Assembly (NCBI RefSeq): GCF_032854445.1
Contig: NC_088295.1
Span: 25,285,385 to 25,349,384 of the forward strand
Direction: 5' to 3'
Length of the DNA: 64,000 nucleotides
Source of the DNA: Liolophura sinensis
Taxonomy: Eukaryota; Mollusca; Polyplacophora; Chitonida; Chitonidae
Made by a program: the position numbers and the translations under genes. The notes under the pieces were generated by a model that saw only the letters and a list, made by a program, of their open reading frames with translations, was not told the origin of the DNA and did no database searches. Numbering within the stretch: position 1 is the stretch's first letter; every line of letters begins with the position of its first letter. Positions 46,995 through 58,333 of this stretch are shown one piece after another.

Positions 46995-48127
46995 GTAAGC
47001 CTGGGCCATTGGAATAAGAACGGTGTTCTCGAAAATGATCTGATTTGCATCTTTTCTTTTTTTTTTTGCTGAGGTTTAAGGCCAGTAGGCTGAATGGACG
47101 TAGTCCCAGACCACATTAAGTGGAAAAGTAATTTGTACTGCTTCCCCACTCCTTGACTATTCACCGATCCATGCCGCGAATTCCATAATCAAAAATGTAG
47201 GTAACCCACGACTGCCTTGTGGTTCGAGTCTATAAACAGGGTGTCAAGTTCAAGTTCGAAAACATTCCGATACTCCCAAAGAATAATCCTGCCGTATTTG
47301 GGGGTTCAGTTATGTGATGCGAAATTTCTAAGTGGGAATTTTCTTTAAAATGAATGGACTCTCACGTGAACACGACACTAATGACGTGGAAATCTGGCTC
47401 TAAAGCGCCTTGCACTCAATAGAAAGAGAATAGGTATTGTGAAGACCTGCTGAACTGTCCATTGCTGATGCCCTCGGTGGTACAATGTGTTTTGCATGTT
47501 TTTACAATTACAGTAGTTTTGGCTCTGTTATGCTGGGTTCTGGTTATACCCAATTTCTGACTTAGCGGGTGGTTTAAATGGAAATCACTGGGGACAGTAC
47601 ACTGTAAGTCCATTGTTTTCATTGACTGAAATCAAAGTGTCCAATAAACAGAAATTTCGCGTGTGCCATCTTTTTCATAATGAATTTTATATTGTTATCC
47701 GAACTGTTAGGATTAGAGAAAAAATCTTGAAGTCTACGTCAGATAATTTTAAACCACGAGTCATCGAAATAAACCAGTAAAAACAAACCAGTATTTACTA
47801 GGAAAACCTGAAGGTAAAATAAATGACCAGGACTCAACTGTGTTCCAAGATTATACATTACGTTCACATCATTAAGGTTCGCAGACCAAATATCACAGAC
47901 AACCCTAGACTGCTCGAACACAGGAATACTGCTTATGAATACTGCTTATGAATACTGCTTATAAATAGTAATTATTTTAATGTCGACAAAGACACGGTGG
48001 TGTCGTACATGCAAGCCGTCTCTGGCACGATGAGCGAAGAATCGTAGAGCATTTGCTCTCACAACTCGTTTTGTCGTAAAACGCTATTTACTGGCATATA
48101 TCATAGCACATTTTGTCGCTGAGGACG
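46995..48127. other. Non-coding, possibly intron
   Basis: If the 46899 exon is real this is its first intron. A poly-T run lies near 47055. A 13-bp unit GAATACTGCTTAT repeats three times at 47924-47962. No other supported feature. Confidence 0.4.
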
Positions 48128-48226
48128 TACTGTGTGGCCCGGTTTCCTCGTTCCAGAATGCTGGACGCCATCGTATAAGTGAAATATTTTGGAGCACGGC
48201 GGAAAACACCAATCGTATCAAATAAG
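48128..48226 (+). mobile_element. SINE 3' fragment
   Basis: GCCCGGTTTCCTCGTTCCAG, AATGCTGGACGCCATCGTAT, AAGTGAAATATTTTGGAGCA, CGGCGGAAAACACCAATCG and TATCAAATAA match the SINE 3' half. Head missing. Confidence 0.9.
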
Positions 48227-49230
48227 ATCATAATGTGTGAAAGACAATTTTCAACCTGACGCATTTTGTCGCCTTAGCGCATTGTAGTCAGATCGTCTTT
48301 CCCTCCTGCGTTGTGTCGGAGGAAGTGCAGGGGTAACTTAAACTGATTAAAAAAGTTCGTAAAAAAGCTTGTTATTTCAGACTCAGACCCGGTGCCACAA
48401 AAGACATGTCCTTAGTCAAACTTCAACATTTGCCCATTTTCAGTGAGACCAAACTAGTTTTGTGAAATTGACCTCTTGCAAAGGCACATTTTCTATGAAC
48501 TTCTAACAACCAACCACTAATAAAAAACATGTTAAAATTGGAAAACAACAAGCGGCTAATGTTACAAAAAAACGTAAACATTTTGAGTTATGGGGCTGAT
48601 AATCGAAAATCGATGACAAAAATCACTTGAAACAGAGGTAATTGGCGAAAGCCAGTGTCTCTGTATGTCTTCTTTTGTGAAACATCAAAGCGGATGTACA
48701 CATTGATGGATCCTTGCTACCAATTTTAAGAGATGTTACACAATTAGCTCTCGGATAAACACATGTGCGACAACACTCTCATAACAGCCATATCGACCTG
48801 CGATAATCTTAGACCTGCGTCAGTTAATATCCAATCGTTGTGAGTAATGGTCGACTACATAACATAATCTGTTATCGCAAGATCTCACGCGGAATTCCAG
48901 AAAACATGTGTGACGGCATCACGTGTTGCCCACATTAATTTCATGCCCGTCATATTCAAAATTTATTTGCATGAAGTCCAATTTACATGTAGACACATCT
49001 GGAAAATTGCCAGGTATATTTAGCCCCCATATTTCTTGGGTTCGGTTCACGCTTTGTAAGCATAATTATTACTAGCCTTACTCGATTTCTTTTTTATTGT
49101 GTTCAACGCCATATTCTAGAATTTTTCGCTACTGTACGAATATATAAGTCCTCTCCAATGTTTTCAGGAAGAGAAATTCATCATAGCAGATCAGGTAATA
49201 ACTGAGGAAAACACATTAGCTAAAACATTG
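48227..49230. other. Non-coding, nothing firm
   Basis: A stretch at 49093-49140 (TTCAACGCCATATTCTAGAA) might be a decayed minus-strand SINE tail. Otherwise unique. Confidence 0.4.
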
Positions 49231-49420
49231 GTTACACTAAAAATAAATCTGTTAAACTTAACAGAAAGCCTGTTGTCTGAGAGATGTTAGAATGTGTTGT
49301 GTTATTATAACACAATATTGTGTGACATTCAACATAATATCCTGCAATAACAGAATACATTCTTGCATCATGCACCCAGATAAAAAGGTAAATTTAACAG
49401 ATTAATTTTTTGAGTGTAAC
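49231..49420. mobile_element. MITE-like foldback element, 190 bp
   Basis: Terminal inverted repeats of about 33 bases: the left reads GTTACACTAAAAATAAATCT then GTTAAACTTA, and the reverse complement of the right reads GTTACACTCAAAAAATTAAT then CTGTTAAATTTAC. The middle has the perfect palindrome CACAATATTGTG at 49311-49322 next to GTGTTATTATAACAC, so most of the element folds on itself. No coding capacity and no clear target-site duplication at these bounds. It fits a non-autonomous DNA transposon; the superfamily is not determined. Confidence 0.85.
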
Positions 49421-49950
49421 TTTTCAGGAACAAGTAAATTTCAATTCAAAATTACCTCTTATGATTCATACGTTTACCTGCTTTCTTTTTTGATTACCCT
49501 GCTTTGTTCAAACTTCTTTTCAAATCATACTGTAACCATTTGACAATAAATTGTTAGTAATATATAATTAGTCGTTGCCTCTCAACGCCAAGCGGATGTC
49601 ACTCGCAGCCTCATCACCACCTGTCTCCTTGTGTCCTCTCGCCCAGAATTTCAAACTTTCATCATTTAAACTCATACCTGCCCAAAGCTTTGACAATTTC
49701 TATCGTTCTGATACTAAGCATGCACCTGTACACCAAAAACGGCAGGCTGGCAGCAAAAAACCCTAAAATTACACAGAATTACATTCGTTATAACGGAAGT
49801 TGTACTGGGGGTCTGTGTCCACATGTAGTGTTACGCAATGCAGGCTGTGTAGCAAATTCTGTGACCACATCTACCTTTTCTACATGCACTTTCATTTTAG
49901 AAGAAACGAACCATTCCTATCTGCCGTACATGCTCCCACGTGTTATTGAA
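49421..49950. other. Non-coding, nothing firm
   Basis: Unique sequence; short plus frames at 49575 and 49690, the latter running into the SINE, are not supported. Confidence 0.4.
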
Positions 49951-50224
49951 GTATGTGTATGGATGTGGACCTCCGTTGCCGAGGTGGTTAGCGTCCCAGC
50001 GCGGAGTAATGACCCATGGGCTTCTGACAAATGCGGTTACTGTGAGTTAAATCCATTTCATGCTGGCTTCTTCATCGGCCGTATGTGGGAAGGTATTTCA
50101 GCAACCTGCGGATAGGCGTGGGTTTTGCCAGTCCGGTTTCCCCCCGCCTTAATGCTGGCCGCCGTCGTATAAGTGAAATATTCTAGAGTAAATAAATAAA
50201 TAAGTAAAAAACGTATACGTATGG
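49951..50224 (+). mobile_element. Full-length tRNA-derived SINE with target-site duplication
   Basis: The most complete copy here; body about 49963-50212. The tRNA-like head GGACCTCCGTTGCCGAGGTG then GTTAGCG carries an A box, and TGTGAGTTAAATCC fits a B box with one base changed. The core follows (TTTCATGCTGGCTTCTTC, GGCCGTATGTGGGAAGGTAT, CAGCAACCTGCGGATAGGCG) and then the 3' part (AATGCTGGCCGCCGTCGTAT, AAGTGAAATATTCTAGAGTA) with an AAAT tail; the GTAAAACACC segment is missing. Flanks GTATGTGTATGG (49951) and GTATACGTATGG (50213) differ at two of 12 positions and fit an aged duplication. ORFs over it are shadows. Confidence 0.95.
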
Positions 50225-51229
50225 CTTAAACAACAATCACATAAATAAACAAATAAATTTATGTGACTTTTTGCCAAACCAAACTGTTATTCCGATCAGG
50301 AATTTTTGACCTTCGCTGTGCGCAGATAATTTTCTCTCGTCAGTCATGAATGACACATTAAACAGGAAAAGGTCCTAATTAAACTAATTGATCACGACAC
50401 TGACTTCTTTATGGGACTCAACCAGAGCCATCGCCGATTTCTATTAAATGTTGGACATTCGGTCATTATTTGACAGCCCTTTCTTCTAAGCAGGGAATCT
50501 GTGGAGGATGGACTTAATGGGATAGCCCTTGGCCGTGTGCAAGGTTAGACGTAAACAGCATTGTTCGATAATATGATTAGCCGGTGTGTGTAGTAATACT
50601 CTCCAATTCTCAGCAGATAAACACGCCACAAATATGACTGCCCACAGACCGTATTCCCGAACATTTCCCGCGGCTAGATCTTTAAACCGTATGCAAGACA
50701 ATGTCGTATACAACAGACGTCAGGCCCTTGACGAAATACAGATTGTCAAAGACGTGACGCAGTTACATCATTCCTTATCCCTTATCCGCTAATCTTCTGA
50801 TCGGATTTGTCCTACATGTAAGTATGAAAACGCCCTCCATACCAGTGGGATGTCAGAAATGCTGCGTTAATTGCGATACAGCTGACCAGTTTCACATCCA
50901 GACTGGCGAACATACAATTATCTAAGAAGTCCGCGTCACCGCGTCACGCCCCGAACAGGTTATCGATATGGAATGTTTTTATCCACTAATTGACGACCCT
51001 ATGTCCCGATGTATGCTAATTAATATGTACACATGTCAGTTAGTCCAGGATGTTTGGCCATCTGACGATGGACGAGCTCCCAGCCTACCCGCTACTCCAC
51101 GCGTAACATCTAATTAATAAAGCGAGTAAGCAGTGTTGATTTGATACCGTTCCTGTAAGACAGGATACCCCAGAAATTCTTCTAAGTATTGAATGAAGAA
51201 AACAGTGGAGCCAATGAGGCTCACGAAAA
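50225..51229. other. Non-coding, weak frames
   Basis: A 56-codon plus frame at about 50757-50926 crosses a GTAAGT at 50820 (PVGCQKCCVNCDTADQFH) but has no other support. Overlapping frames at 50486-50792 on both strands are not convincing. Confidence 0.35.
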
Positions 51230-51231
51230 TA

Positions 51232-52228
51232 CAGTCAAACCTGTTCTATGCGGCCAGTGAAGGGAGACGTAAAAAGTGGCCGCACATGACAGTTGGCCGC
51301 ATAAGACCAAGTCAAATCACAACTGAATTAAGTTTCAGGAAATCTACACATGTAGGCCTACATAATAATCTTATACATAATTGTTACAGCACTAATTTGT
51401 TCTGCTACATAAATTTCATAGAAATATAACAATTGTAGTAAAATAATACATGTAAATAATTTCAAGTTTTGTGGGGTAGACCTATGGACTTCACGCATTT
51501 AACAGGCGATTACAGAAAGTTTCAGGTGCGGGCACGCATGAGAGGAGAACTTTCTTCCCATCATTGTCAAGCCCTAGAAAGCCATGTGCTAGTTTGGGCT
51601 ACATAGGTATAAATGACTATTCTAACCAAGTTTTGGACTGTAAATGGCAGACTGCTGAGATGTTCAATCAACAACAACAGCATGTGCGAGTGAAGGAAGA
51701 TCAGTTTCTCCATGTGTCCGGTACAGGAATATTTTGGCCACGCGAAATGAAAACACACCACCATTTGCCTGCAAAGATAATGGCCAAGCAAGCCAGATAA
51801 TTTGTCAAAGAAATCATTCATGGGAGGAACCACAGGAGGTCAAATTATATCCGATTATATCGGAGTTTGCCCGCTGTTTATGGCATTCATAGCGGGGACC
51901 TCGGCATGGAGCTAATCCACTGCCACAGTGCAGGGGTGATTGAACATAATGACTTAATCACTACAAAAACTATTGAAGTCGGGTGGTCGCCATTTTGAAA
52001 TTCTTGAATGTCCAATGCAGCAATCATCATTATTGTTGAAAGTCTCGGCTGCTCAGGACAGACTGATATAGAATTTGGTGGCAAAATATATTGGCCGCTG
52101 GACGCGTTGGACAGGTGCCCGCATATTACAGATCGTTTAACATGGAAAATTGTTTGGTCGCGGCGGAGAGTGGCCGCTTACGGCAAATGGACGCTGATTA
52201 CAGGTGGTCGTAGGTACAGGTTTGACTG
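51232..52228. mobile_element. Non-autonomous TIR DNA transposon, 997 bp, TA duplication
   Basis: CAGTCAAACCTGT at 51232-51244 is matched by its exact inverse ACAGGTTTGACTG at 52216-52228, and TA flanks both ends (51230-51231, 52229-52230). CAGT termini with a TA duplication are the hallmark of Tc1/mariner-type (including pogo-like) elements. Both ends carry repeated TGGCCGC words (51252 inverted, 51280, 51294; 52092, 52170), a subterminal repeat that may bind a transposase. Internal frames of 78 (plus) and 88 (minus) codons show no DDE/D or helix-turn-helix motif, so the element is probably mobilised in trans. Confidence 0.85.
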
Positions 52229-53060
52229 TAGTCGAAGCAGCGTTGACTCCGCAACCTCTCTTGTTAGGACTGAGATTTAAGCAGTTCTAAGTAAAAACTC
52301 TTAATTAAAGAATCTCTTTGATTTCACACAAATGCATTTATTTATCGGCTGTCTACAATTGCCTTTGAGAATTTCAAATAAAGTCTGAAACCATATCGAA
52401 TTTCGTCATGTAAAAGTGTTTATTCAGGAAACTGACAGGATATTAAAATCATCAGACAGATATGACAAAATACAGGTATACAACTTCAGTCATCGGTAAT
52501 CTGTACATAATTGCACGTCATGTGAAATATATATGATGGATATTGTGCTGTATATATTTCGTGGTATCGCACAGAAGTTGTAAAGGCATACGGAAAGTTT
52601 ATTATTACAACATCTGCTTGTGAAAAGATCAATACTTAGCAATTTCTGTTCGAAAAAATTCGACTCGTCATAAATTGTCATTAAATGTTCTATTATATGC
52701 AGATAGATTAATACCCAAATAGATAATTATATGTGTATATCTGTTGTTATAGTAGGCCTACATGACTACATCTGATTAAACATAATGACTTATAATTATA
52801 TACAATTATTCCATATTTTGAGGAAAGCGTTCCATCGAATTGTCATTTATAAAGAGTCTGAGATTTATATTTAAATATCATCTAAATCTGATACAGCACA
52901 AACGGTGTAAACCATTGACCATTATCTCGCCAATGAAACGAAATACACGAAAAACTCACAGCGAACAAATTACATAGCACAAACTGCACTGCAATAACTA
53001 CAGTTTTCCAGAAATGCAAAAACCTTCATTCTCTGTAAATGAAGAGCTGTAAATGACAGG
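52229..53060. other. AT-rich non-coding
   Basis: AT-rich unique sequence with no supported ORF. One TAGGCCTA lies at 52753. Confidence 0.45.
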
Positions 53061-53177
53061 ATGCCGAAGAAAAAACTACATAATGGTTTTAACTATGTTG
53101 AGCTGTGGTGTGACCCTTCCTTTGACGAGTACAAGGAGTGCTTTATGGGTTTAAAGAAGCCATACGATGCTGAAAGC
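53061..53177 (+). CDS. Exon candidate, 39 codons with GTAAGT donor, unknown product
   Basis: ATG 53061 opens MPKKKLHNGFNYVELW, continues CDPSFDEYKECFMG and LKKPYDAES, and ends in phase 0 at AAAGC|GTAAGT, a full downstream donor match. Past the donor the frame stops after eight codons. GTAAATGACAG|G just before the ATG could instead be an acceptor, making this an internal exon. The GC content and residue mix are coding-like and stand out from the AT-rich flanks. An in-frame TGA lies upstream, so the ATG is the first available. No family recognised; two Cys and several aromatic residues suggest a folded segment. Confidence 0.42.
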
Positions 53178-54843
53178 GTAAGTTGGATACATCCAGGCTT
53201 CTGATTTGATTGGATACAGGCAAATGCCTTAACCAATCACTGACAGGCGATGTAATGCGGGTGATTAACTGTGAAAATTAAGAAGACTTTCATTTCCAGC
53301 CCTCACACCTTTCCGATCAGCCTCCTCTTGCTAAGCCTGCTAAGATTGGTGAGATGTCATTATGAGAGTAAGATAGTGGGTCAGCTTCTTACCGTAATAC
53401 AGGTATTTTCTGAGTTATTTATAACATTTCAAAACCCGGAACAGTTTAATTGGTCCTGGTGAAACTAAGGATGTTTCAACGGATCTATAAATATGTTTCG
53501 CGGAATACATGATTGAAAAAGTGTCTTATTTTGATAAAGTGGAATAAGACAATAATGTATACGACAATAATGGACCCTTCCCTAAATAAGGAATGCAAAA
53601 GCAAAAAAAAAAAGCAAAATAAGAAATATTAACCACAAAAGTGAATTTCCTTTCAACAGGGCGAAATTCAAAAATCAAACATTTTAAAAAACATACAAAA
53701 AACATTGTCAACCAAAACACTGATATTACACGGCCAGACAAAAAACATAGTGTTCACGACAAGATTTCTTCTAAAACAAATGTTTCCTGTCAAGACACAA
53801 AGTCTCATCAAAACGAATATTTCGAGCACATGGGCCACAGACTATTCATGGCCACGGCAAGCTCTCCGAGAGGTCGCAACCAAACAATGGTAAACAACTC
53901 GGACATGGAAGATCACTCCCAAAGTAATGGGTATATAAAATCTGTTTCGTACCGTCACAAAATTATACTGAATTAAAGCCGTGTGTATACACCACTTTTT
54001 TTCATATAATGTTACAAGGGGAGTAATTTAGATTTTCACACGGCTGTATATTCTTGTGTTTTCAAGTACTGTATATCTCGCGTGACTAGCCCGTCACGTT
54101 GAAGCGAAAGACGTACAGCCATATGGAAATTATGTTGTCTGAGGCGAGCCGTGATAGTAGACCCCGTGTGAAAACGGCCGGACAAAGCGAGTTGTTACGA
54201 CGGCATTACGATAACATTAAGCAGTGGCAATCAAGCTGACGTATAAACATTTCAGAACTGTCAACCAACGTCTGTGCGTGTTTAGCCACTGAGTACACTG
54301 GAACGCACCTCCGAAGTACCAGTCACTCTGACACGGATCCTCCTTAATGTCCCTAAGTACAGTGTTTTGTGATCATCAGTTTGATAAGCTGGGACTTTAT
54401 TTCAGTTGTAAACACTCGTGGTATCAAGTTTAGGCCGATCTTGTGTGGAATACATAATTATCTAGGATATCTAAATGCGTTCACAAACGATCATTGTTTT
54501 TATCCACAAATCACGTGTTATGAGCTTATTTGTTGAAGCCCACATTTTCATGCTTATTTACATACGGCATTCTGTTTTCAGAAATCTGACAGAAATATGT
54601 ATCCCAGGTTTATATTTCTTGTTTGTCCACAGGAGATGACATCAAAGTGTAAAACACATTGGGCTCAAAGCGTGCGGCATCGATTTGTGCTAAAGACCAT
54701 TTTAATTTCGATTTTTGTGGCGACTCAGGCTTCATGTTGTTCTGTACACAGCACAACACGAGAATTTGGGTTTGTTTTCAAATAGCCGCTTAACGTCCGT
54801 TTCAATTTTAGTGTTCTCACTTCCAATATGCCTGGAGCTGTGA
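53178..54843. other. Possible intron; weak frames
   Basis: Frames at 53271-53462 (hydrophobic SLLLLSLLRL) and 53641-53976 (111 codons, very hydrophilic, GTG at its start) have no splice support. TATATAAAA at 53931 is not followed by a useful ORF. Confidence 0.35.
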
Positions 54844-55167
54844 GAATTACGTCAATCGATAGTCCCCTGGGTGGCTCTAATAACACATAGCATGTTTTGT
54901 CCCGGTACAGATTTCAGCCCTAACAAAACAAGTTGCACAGTTTGTGTTCTTCTAACAACTGTATGTAGTTTTCTAACAATTGCTGCTAGTTGGCACGGAT
55001 TTCGTTCAGAAATAAGATTATTTGGCGTCTTCTGCAATCTGGCCTTCCTACAAACATCATTTGCACCAATTCTGGCCACCTTCATAATTCCTCGGTTGAA
55101 GCCCTCCAATTATTATCAACACCAAATTTTACCGTCAAAAGATATTTGGATAATATTAACTGCATAA
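54844..55167 (+). pseudogene. GPCR TM6-TM7-like ORF, probable exon or remnant
   Basis: Open from a TGA at 54841 to a TAA at 55168 (108 codons). Two hydrophobic segments occur: SCTVCVLLTTVCSFLTIAAS and RLFGVFCNLAFLQTSFAPIL followed by ATFIIPRLK. The second aligns with class A GPCR helix 7, where the usual pattern is roughly LAxLNSxxNPxxYxF followed by basic residues: here LAFLQTSFAPILATF then PRLK, with NPxxY replaced by APxxA. A hydrophobic frame upstream (VSILVFSLPICLEL) ends at the TGA. No conserved FxxCWxP is seen in the first segment. It may be a decayed or fast-evolving chemosensory-type receptor exon; a chance hydrophobic ORF is possible. Confidence 0.28.
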
Positions 55168-55796
55168 TCTGCACGAGTCTCATCCTGACAAACAGTATTT
55201 AAAAAAAACAACATAATTCATACTAGTGTATTCCTCACGTATAGAATGCCAGGAATAGATAAAACTTACAGTCGAAGAAACTGACTAATTTGACTTGGGC
55301 TCTTTATATAAGAATATTTCTCTCAGATGACGTCAGTCGGGTTTATGAGTGAACAATGAGATAGGGGCGAAACCGCCGATCTTAATAAGGTACATACTCC
55401 CAGACCTAAGAAGCAGCCGAATATACGACTTCCTTGGTCATAAGCTTGTTGATACGTACAGGATCATTAAGATATGAACGAAATGTAACATGTGTATTTG
55501 AGGAGACTTCAAGGCTTCCAAGATAGTTTACAATTTGGCGTCAAAATGACCGGAAGCATTCAGTAAAAATGGCCTCATAATTGTTGGTTATTTATACGAG
55601 CAAAATACGCTCGTACTTCAAACCTGTAGCATTGTTGTATTCTCTGATGAAAAGCGAGACTGTTCATTGAATCGATCCTGCATGGAATTGAAAAATATCG
55701 GGGTTCGTGACCAAGATTGTGAATGAAAAGATAAGGATTGCGTGACATAATTCGACTATGGTATTAACAGGTGCGTGACACACGTTGTGAATTAGT
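55168..55796. other. Non-coding, nothing firm
   Basis: Unique sequence; ATAAGAATATTTCTCT near 55309 may be a trace of a minus-strand SINE tail. Confidence 0.4.
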
Positions 55797-57059
55797 GATA
55801 GCTCTGTTATTTACTCGGCATTGAGAACCTCAAGAAGCAAATGTTATATGATAGTTTTGCCATTTACTCGGCATTGGGAACCTCCAGAAACAAATGTTAT
55901 ATGATAGTTCTGCCATTTACTCGGCACTGGGAACCTCCAGAAGCAAATGTTATATGATAGTTCTGCCATTTACTCGGCACTGGGAACCTCCAGAAGCAAA
56001 TGTTATATGATAGTTTTGCCATTTACTCGACATTAACAACCTCCAGAAGCAAATGTTATATGATAGTTCTGCCATTTACTCGACATTGAGAACCTCCAGG
56101 AGCAAATGTTATATGATAGTTTTGCCATTTACTCGGCATTGGGAACCTCCAGAAGCAAATGTTATATGATAGTTCTGCCATTTACTCGATATTAGGAACC
56201 TCCAGAAGCAAATGTTATATGATAGTTTTGCCATTGGGAACCTCCAGAAACAAATGTTTTATGATAGTTCTGTCATTTACTCGACATTGACAACCTCCAG
56301 AAGCAAATGTTATATGATAGTTCTGCCATTTACTCGACATTGAGAACCTCCAGGAGCAAATGTTATATGATAGTTTTGCCATTTACTCGGCATTGGGAAC
56401 CCCCAGAAGCAAATGTTATATGATAGTTCTGCCATTTACTTGACATTGGGAACCTCCAGAAGCAAATGTTATATGATAGTTTTGCCATTTACTCAACATT
56501 GGGAACCTCCAGAAGCAAATGTTTTATGATAGTTCTGTCATTTACTCGACATTGACAACCTCCAGAAGCAAATGTTATATGATAGTTTTGCCATTTACTC
56601 GACATTGAGAACCTCCAGAAACAAATGTTTTATGATAGTTCTGTCATTTACTCGACATTGAGAACCCCCAGAAGCAAATGTTATATGATAGTTCTGCCAT
56701 TTACTCGACATTGGGAACCTCCAGAAGCAAATGTTATATGATAGTTTTGCCATTTACTCAACATTGGGAACCTCCAGAAACAAATGTTTTATGATAGTTC
56801 TGTCATTTACTCGACATTGAGAACCTCCAGAAGCAAATGTTATATGATAGTTTTGCCATTTACTCGACATTGAGAACCTCCAGAAACAAATGTTATATGA
56901 TAGTTCTGCCATTTACTCGACATTGGGAACCTCCAGAAGCAAATGTTATATGATAGTTCTGCCATTTACTCGACATTGGGAACCCCCAGAAGCAAGTGTT
57001 ATACAATAGTTCTGCCATTTAATCGGCATTGGGAAACTCCAGAAGCAAATGTTATAAGC
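55797..57059. repeat. 53-bp minisatellite, about 24 copies
   Basis: The unit reads CCAGAAGCAAATGTTATATG, ATAGTTCTGCCATTTACTCG, ACATTGGGAACCT. Variants recur: TAGTTTTGCC against TAGTTCTGCC, and an AAACAAATGTTTTATGATAG / CTGTCATTTACTCGACATTG type at 56250, 56515, 56620 and 56785, suggesting multi-unit duplications. One unit near 56226 lacks the CATTTACTCG part. Not coding. Confidence 0.97.
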
Positions 57060-57216
57060 TAGTTCCGCCATAAATTGCGGATGGTCGTGGATTTTCCCCG
57101 GGCTCTGCCCGGTTTTCACCCACCATAATGCTGGCCACCGTTGTATAAGTGAAATATTCTTGAGTACGGCGTAAAACACCAAATCAAATAAATCAATAAA
57201 TAAATAGTTCCGCCAT
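57060..57216 (+). mobile_element. 5'-truncated SINE inserted in the 53-bp array, 12-bp duplication
   Basis: TAGTTCCGCCAT occurs at 57060-57071 and 57205-57216. Between the copies is the SINE 3' half: TGCGGATGGTCGTGGATTTT, CCCCGGGCTCTGCCCGGTTT, CACCATAATGCTGGCCACCG, TTGTATAAGTGAAATATTCT, TGAGTACGGCGTAAAACACC and an AAAT tail. The duplicated bases are part of a minisatellite unit, which fixes the insertion point. The complete 3' end and exact duplication make this one of the youngest copies. The minus frame across it is a shadow. Confidence 0.97.
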
Positions 57217-57385
57217 TTACCTGTCACTAGGAACCTCCATGCAGAAGAAAATATTATATGAGAGTTCTGCCATCTATCATTGGGAAATTCCATAAGCCAG
57301 TGTTATATGATGGTTCTCCGAGTTACAAACCATTGGAAGATTGCAGAAACCAGTGTTACATGATGGTCCCGTCATTTCTTTATTG
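57217..57385. repeat. Diverged edge of the 53-bp array
   Basis: About three further units (AATATTATATGAGAGTTCTG, CCAGTGTTATATGATGGTTC, CCAGTGTTACATGATGGTCC) continue past the SINE with strong divergence and length changes. Confidence 0.85.
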
Positions 57386-58333
57386 GTGACTGCTGACAGA
57401 TATGTTTGATTTGCTGACTGTGACCGTGTCACATTAAGGGGACACTCGTTTCCTAGATATTAAGACTGTCAATTTTTTTTTCTAAAATTTGGAGAGAATT
57501 GATTCCATTATAGATAAACTTTATGTAAATTTCAAATGCAACAATCCTACCAGGGCCGCGCGAAGTCATCGTTGGCTTAGTTGACTGTAACTGCCATGGC
57601 GATACATGCTAAAAACATTACAGTCAACTTAGCCCACAATAGCTTTGTAGAAGCGGTCCCATAATATAAAGAATAAAGCATAATTTCTGTTGAATATTAG
57701 AAAAATAGTTAGCTGCACGTAGAATTTCGTATGACTCGGAATATTTCAGTATACGCCCAAGAGAAGTGCAATATGTATTTGACCAAACAACCACTATAAC
57801 TCAACCGCTCAACGTGTTTTTCTTATGGCTAAGCCTTGGCAAACAATTTAAGCTGAACCTTGCATCAGCTAAAGAAATACAAAACCTCAGGGCAAAGAAT
57901 ACCCTAAGGGCAGAGTATGAAGTCACTCGATCTCCGAATGCCCACGTGTTTACTGTACTAATCTTTTTTAAACATCTTTATTCTGTTCCTGTCAAAAGGT
58001 ATCTCATCTTCTGGCCCATATAATCAAGCTGCGAGCAAGTGCGTGGTAAAGAGGTAAAAATTTACGATTTATGAAATAGGTTCTTTTTGTGGGCGTGTTT
58101 TTTGTTTGGAAGTTGATCTTGTGATCATCGATGGGGACGCTCAAATATGGTTATTTCAAAAACTGGCACTATGGAGTCCACGTATTCGAGGAAAAGGATC
58201 GACAAATACATGTAGGACACGAAATGATCGTTGATGTTTGAGACTTTATCAAAGAATGTTTCATTTATATAACGACCATCAACCTTGTGTGTGGAGAATA
58301 CTGCGATACTTTTGGCAAGTAACTGAAAAACTT
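57386..58333. other. Mostly non-coding; short hairpin
   Basis: GGCTTAGTTGACTGTAA near 57573 and TTACAGTCAACTTAGCC near 57618 form an inverted repeat with one mismatch and a loop of roughly 30 bases centred on CCATGG. An 85-codon plus frame at 57766 is unsupported. Confidence 0.5.

Noticed and set aside
49690-50115. 141-codon plus-strand frame
   Set aside because: Its second half is read through the full-length SINE.
56946-57293. 115-codon minus-strand frame
   Set aside because: Read through the SINE and the 53-bp repeats.
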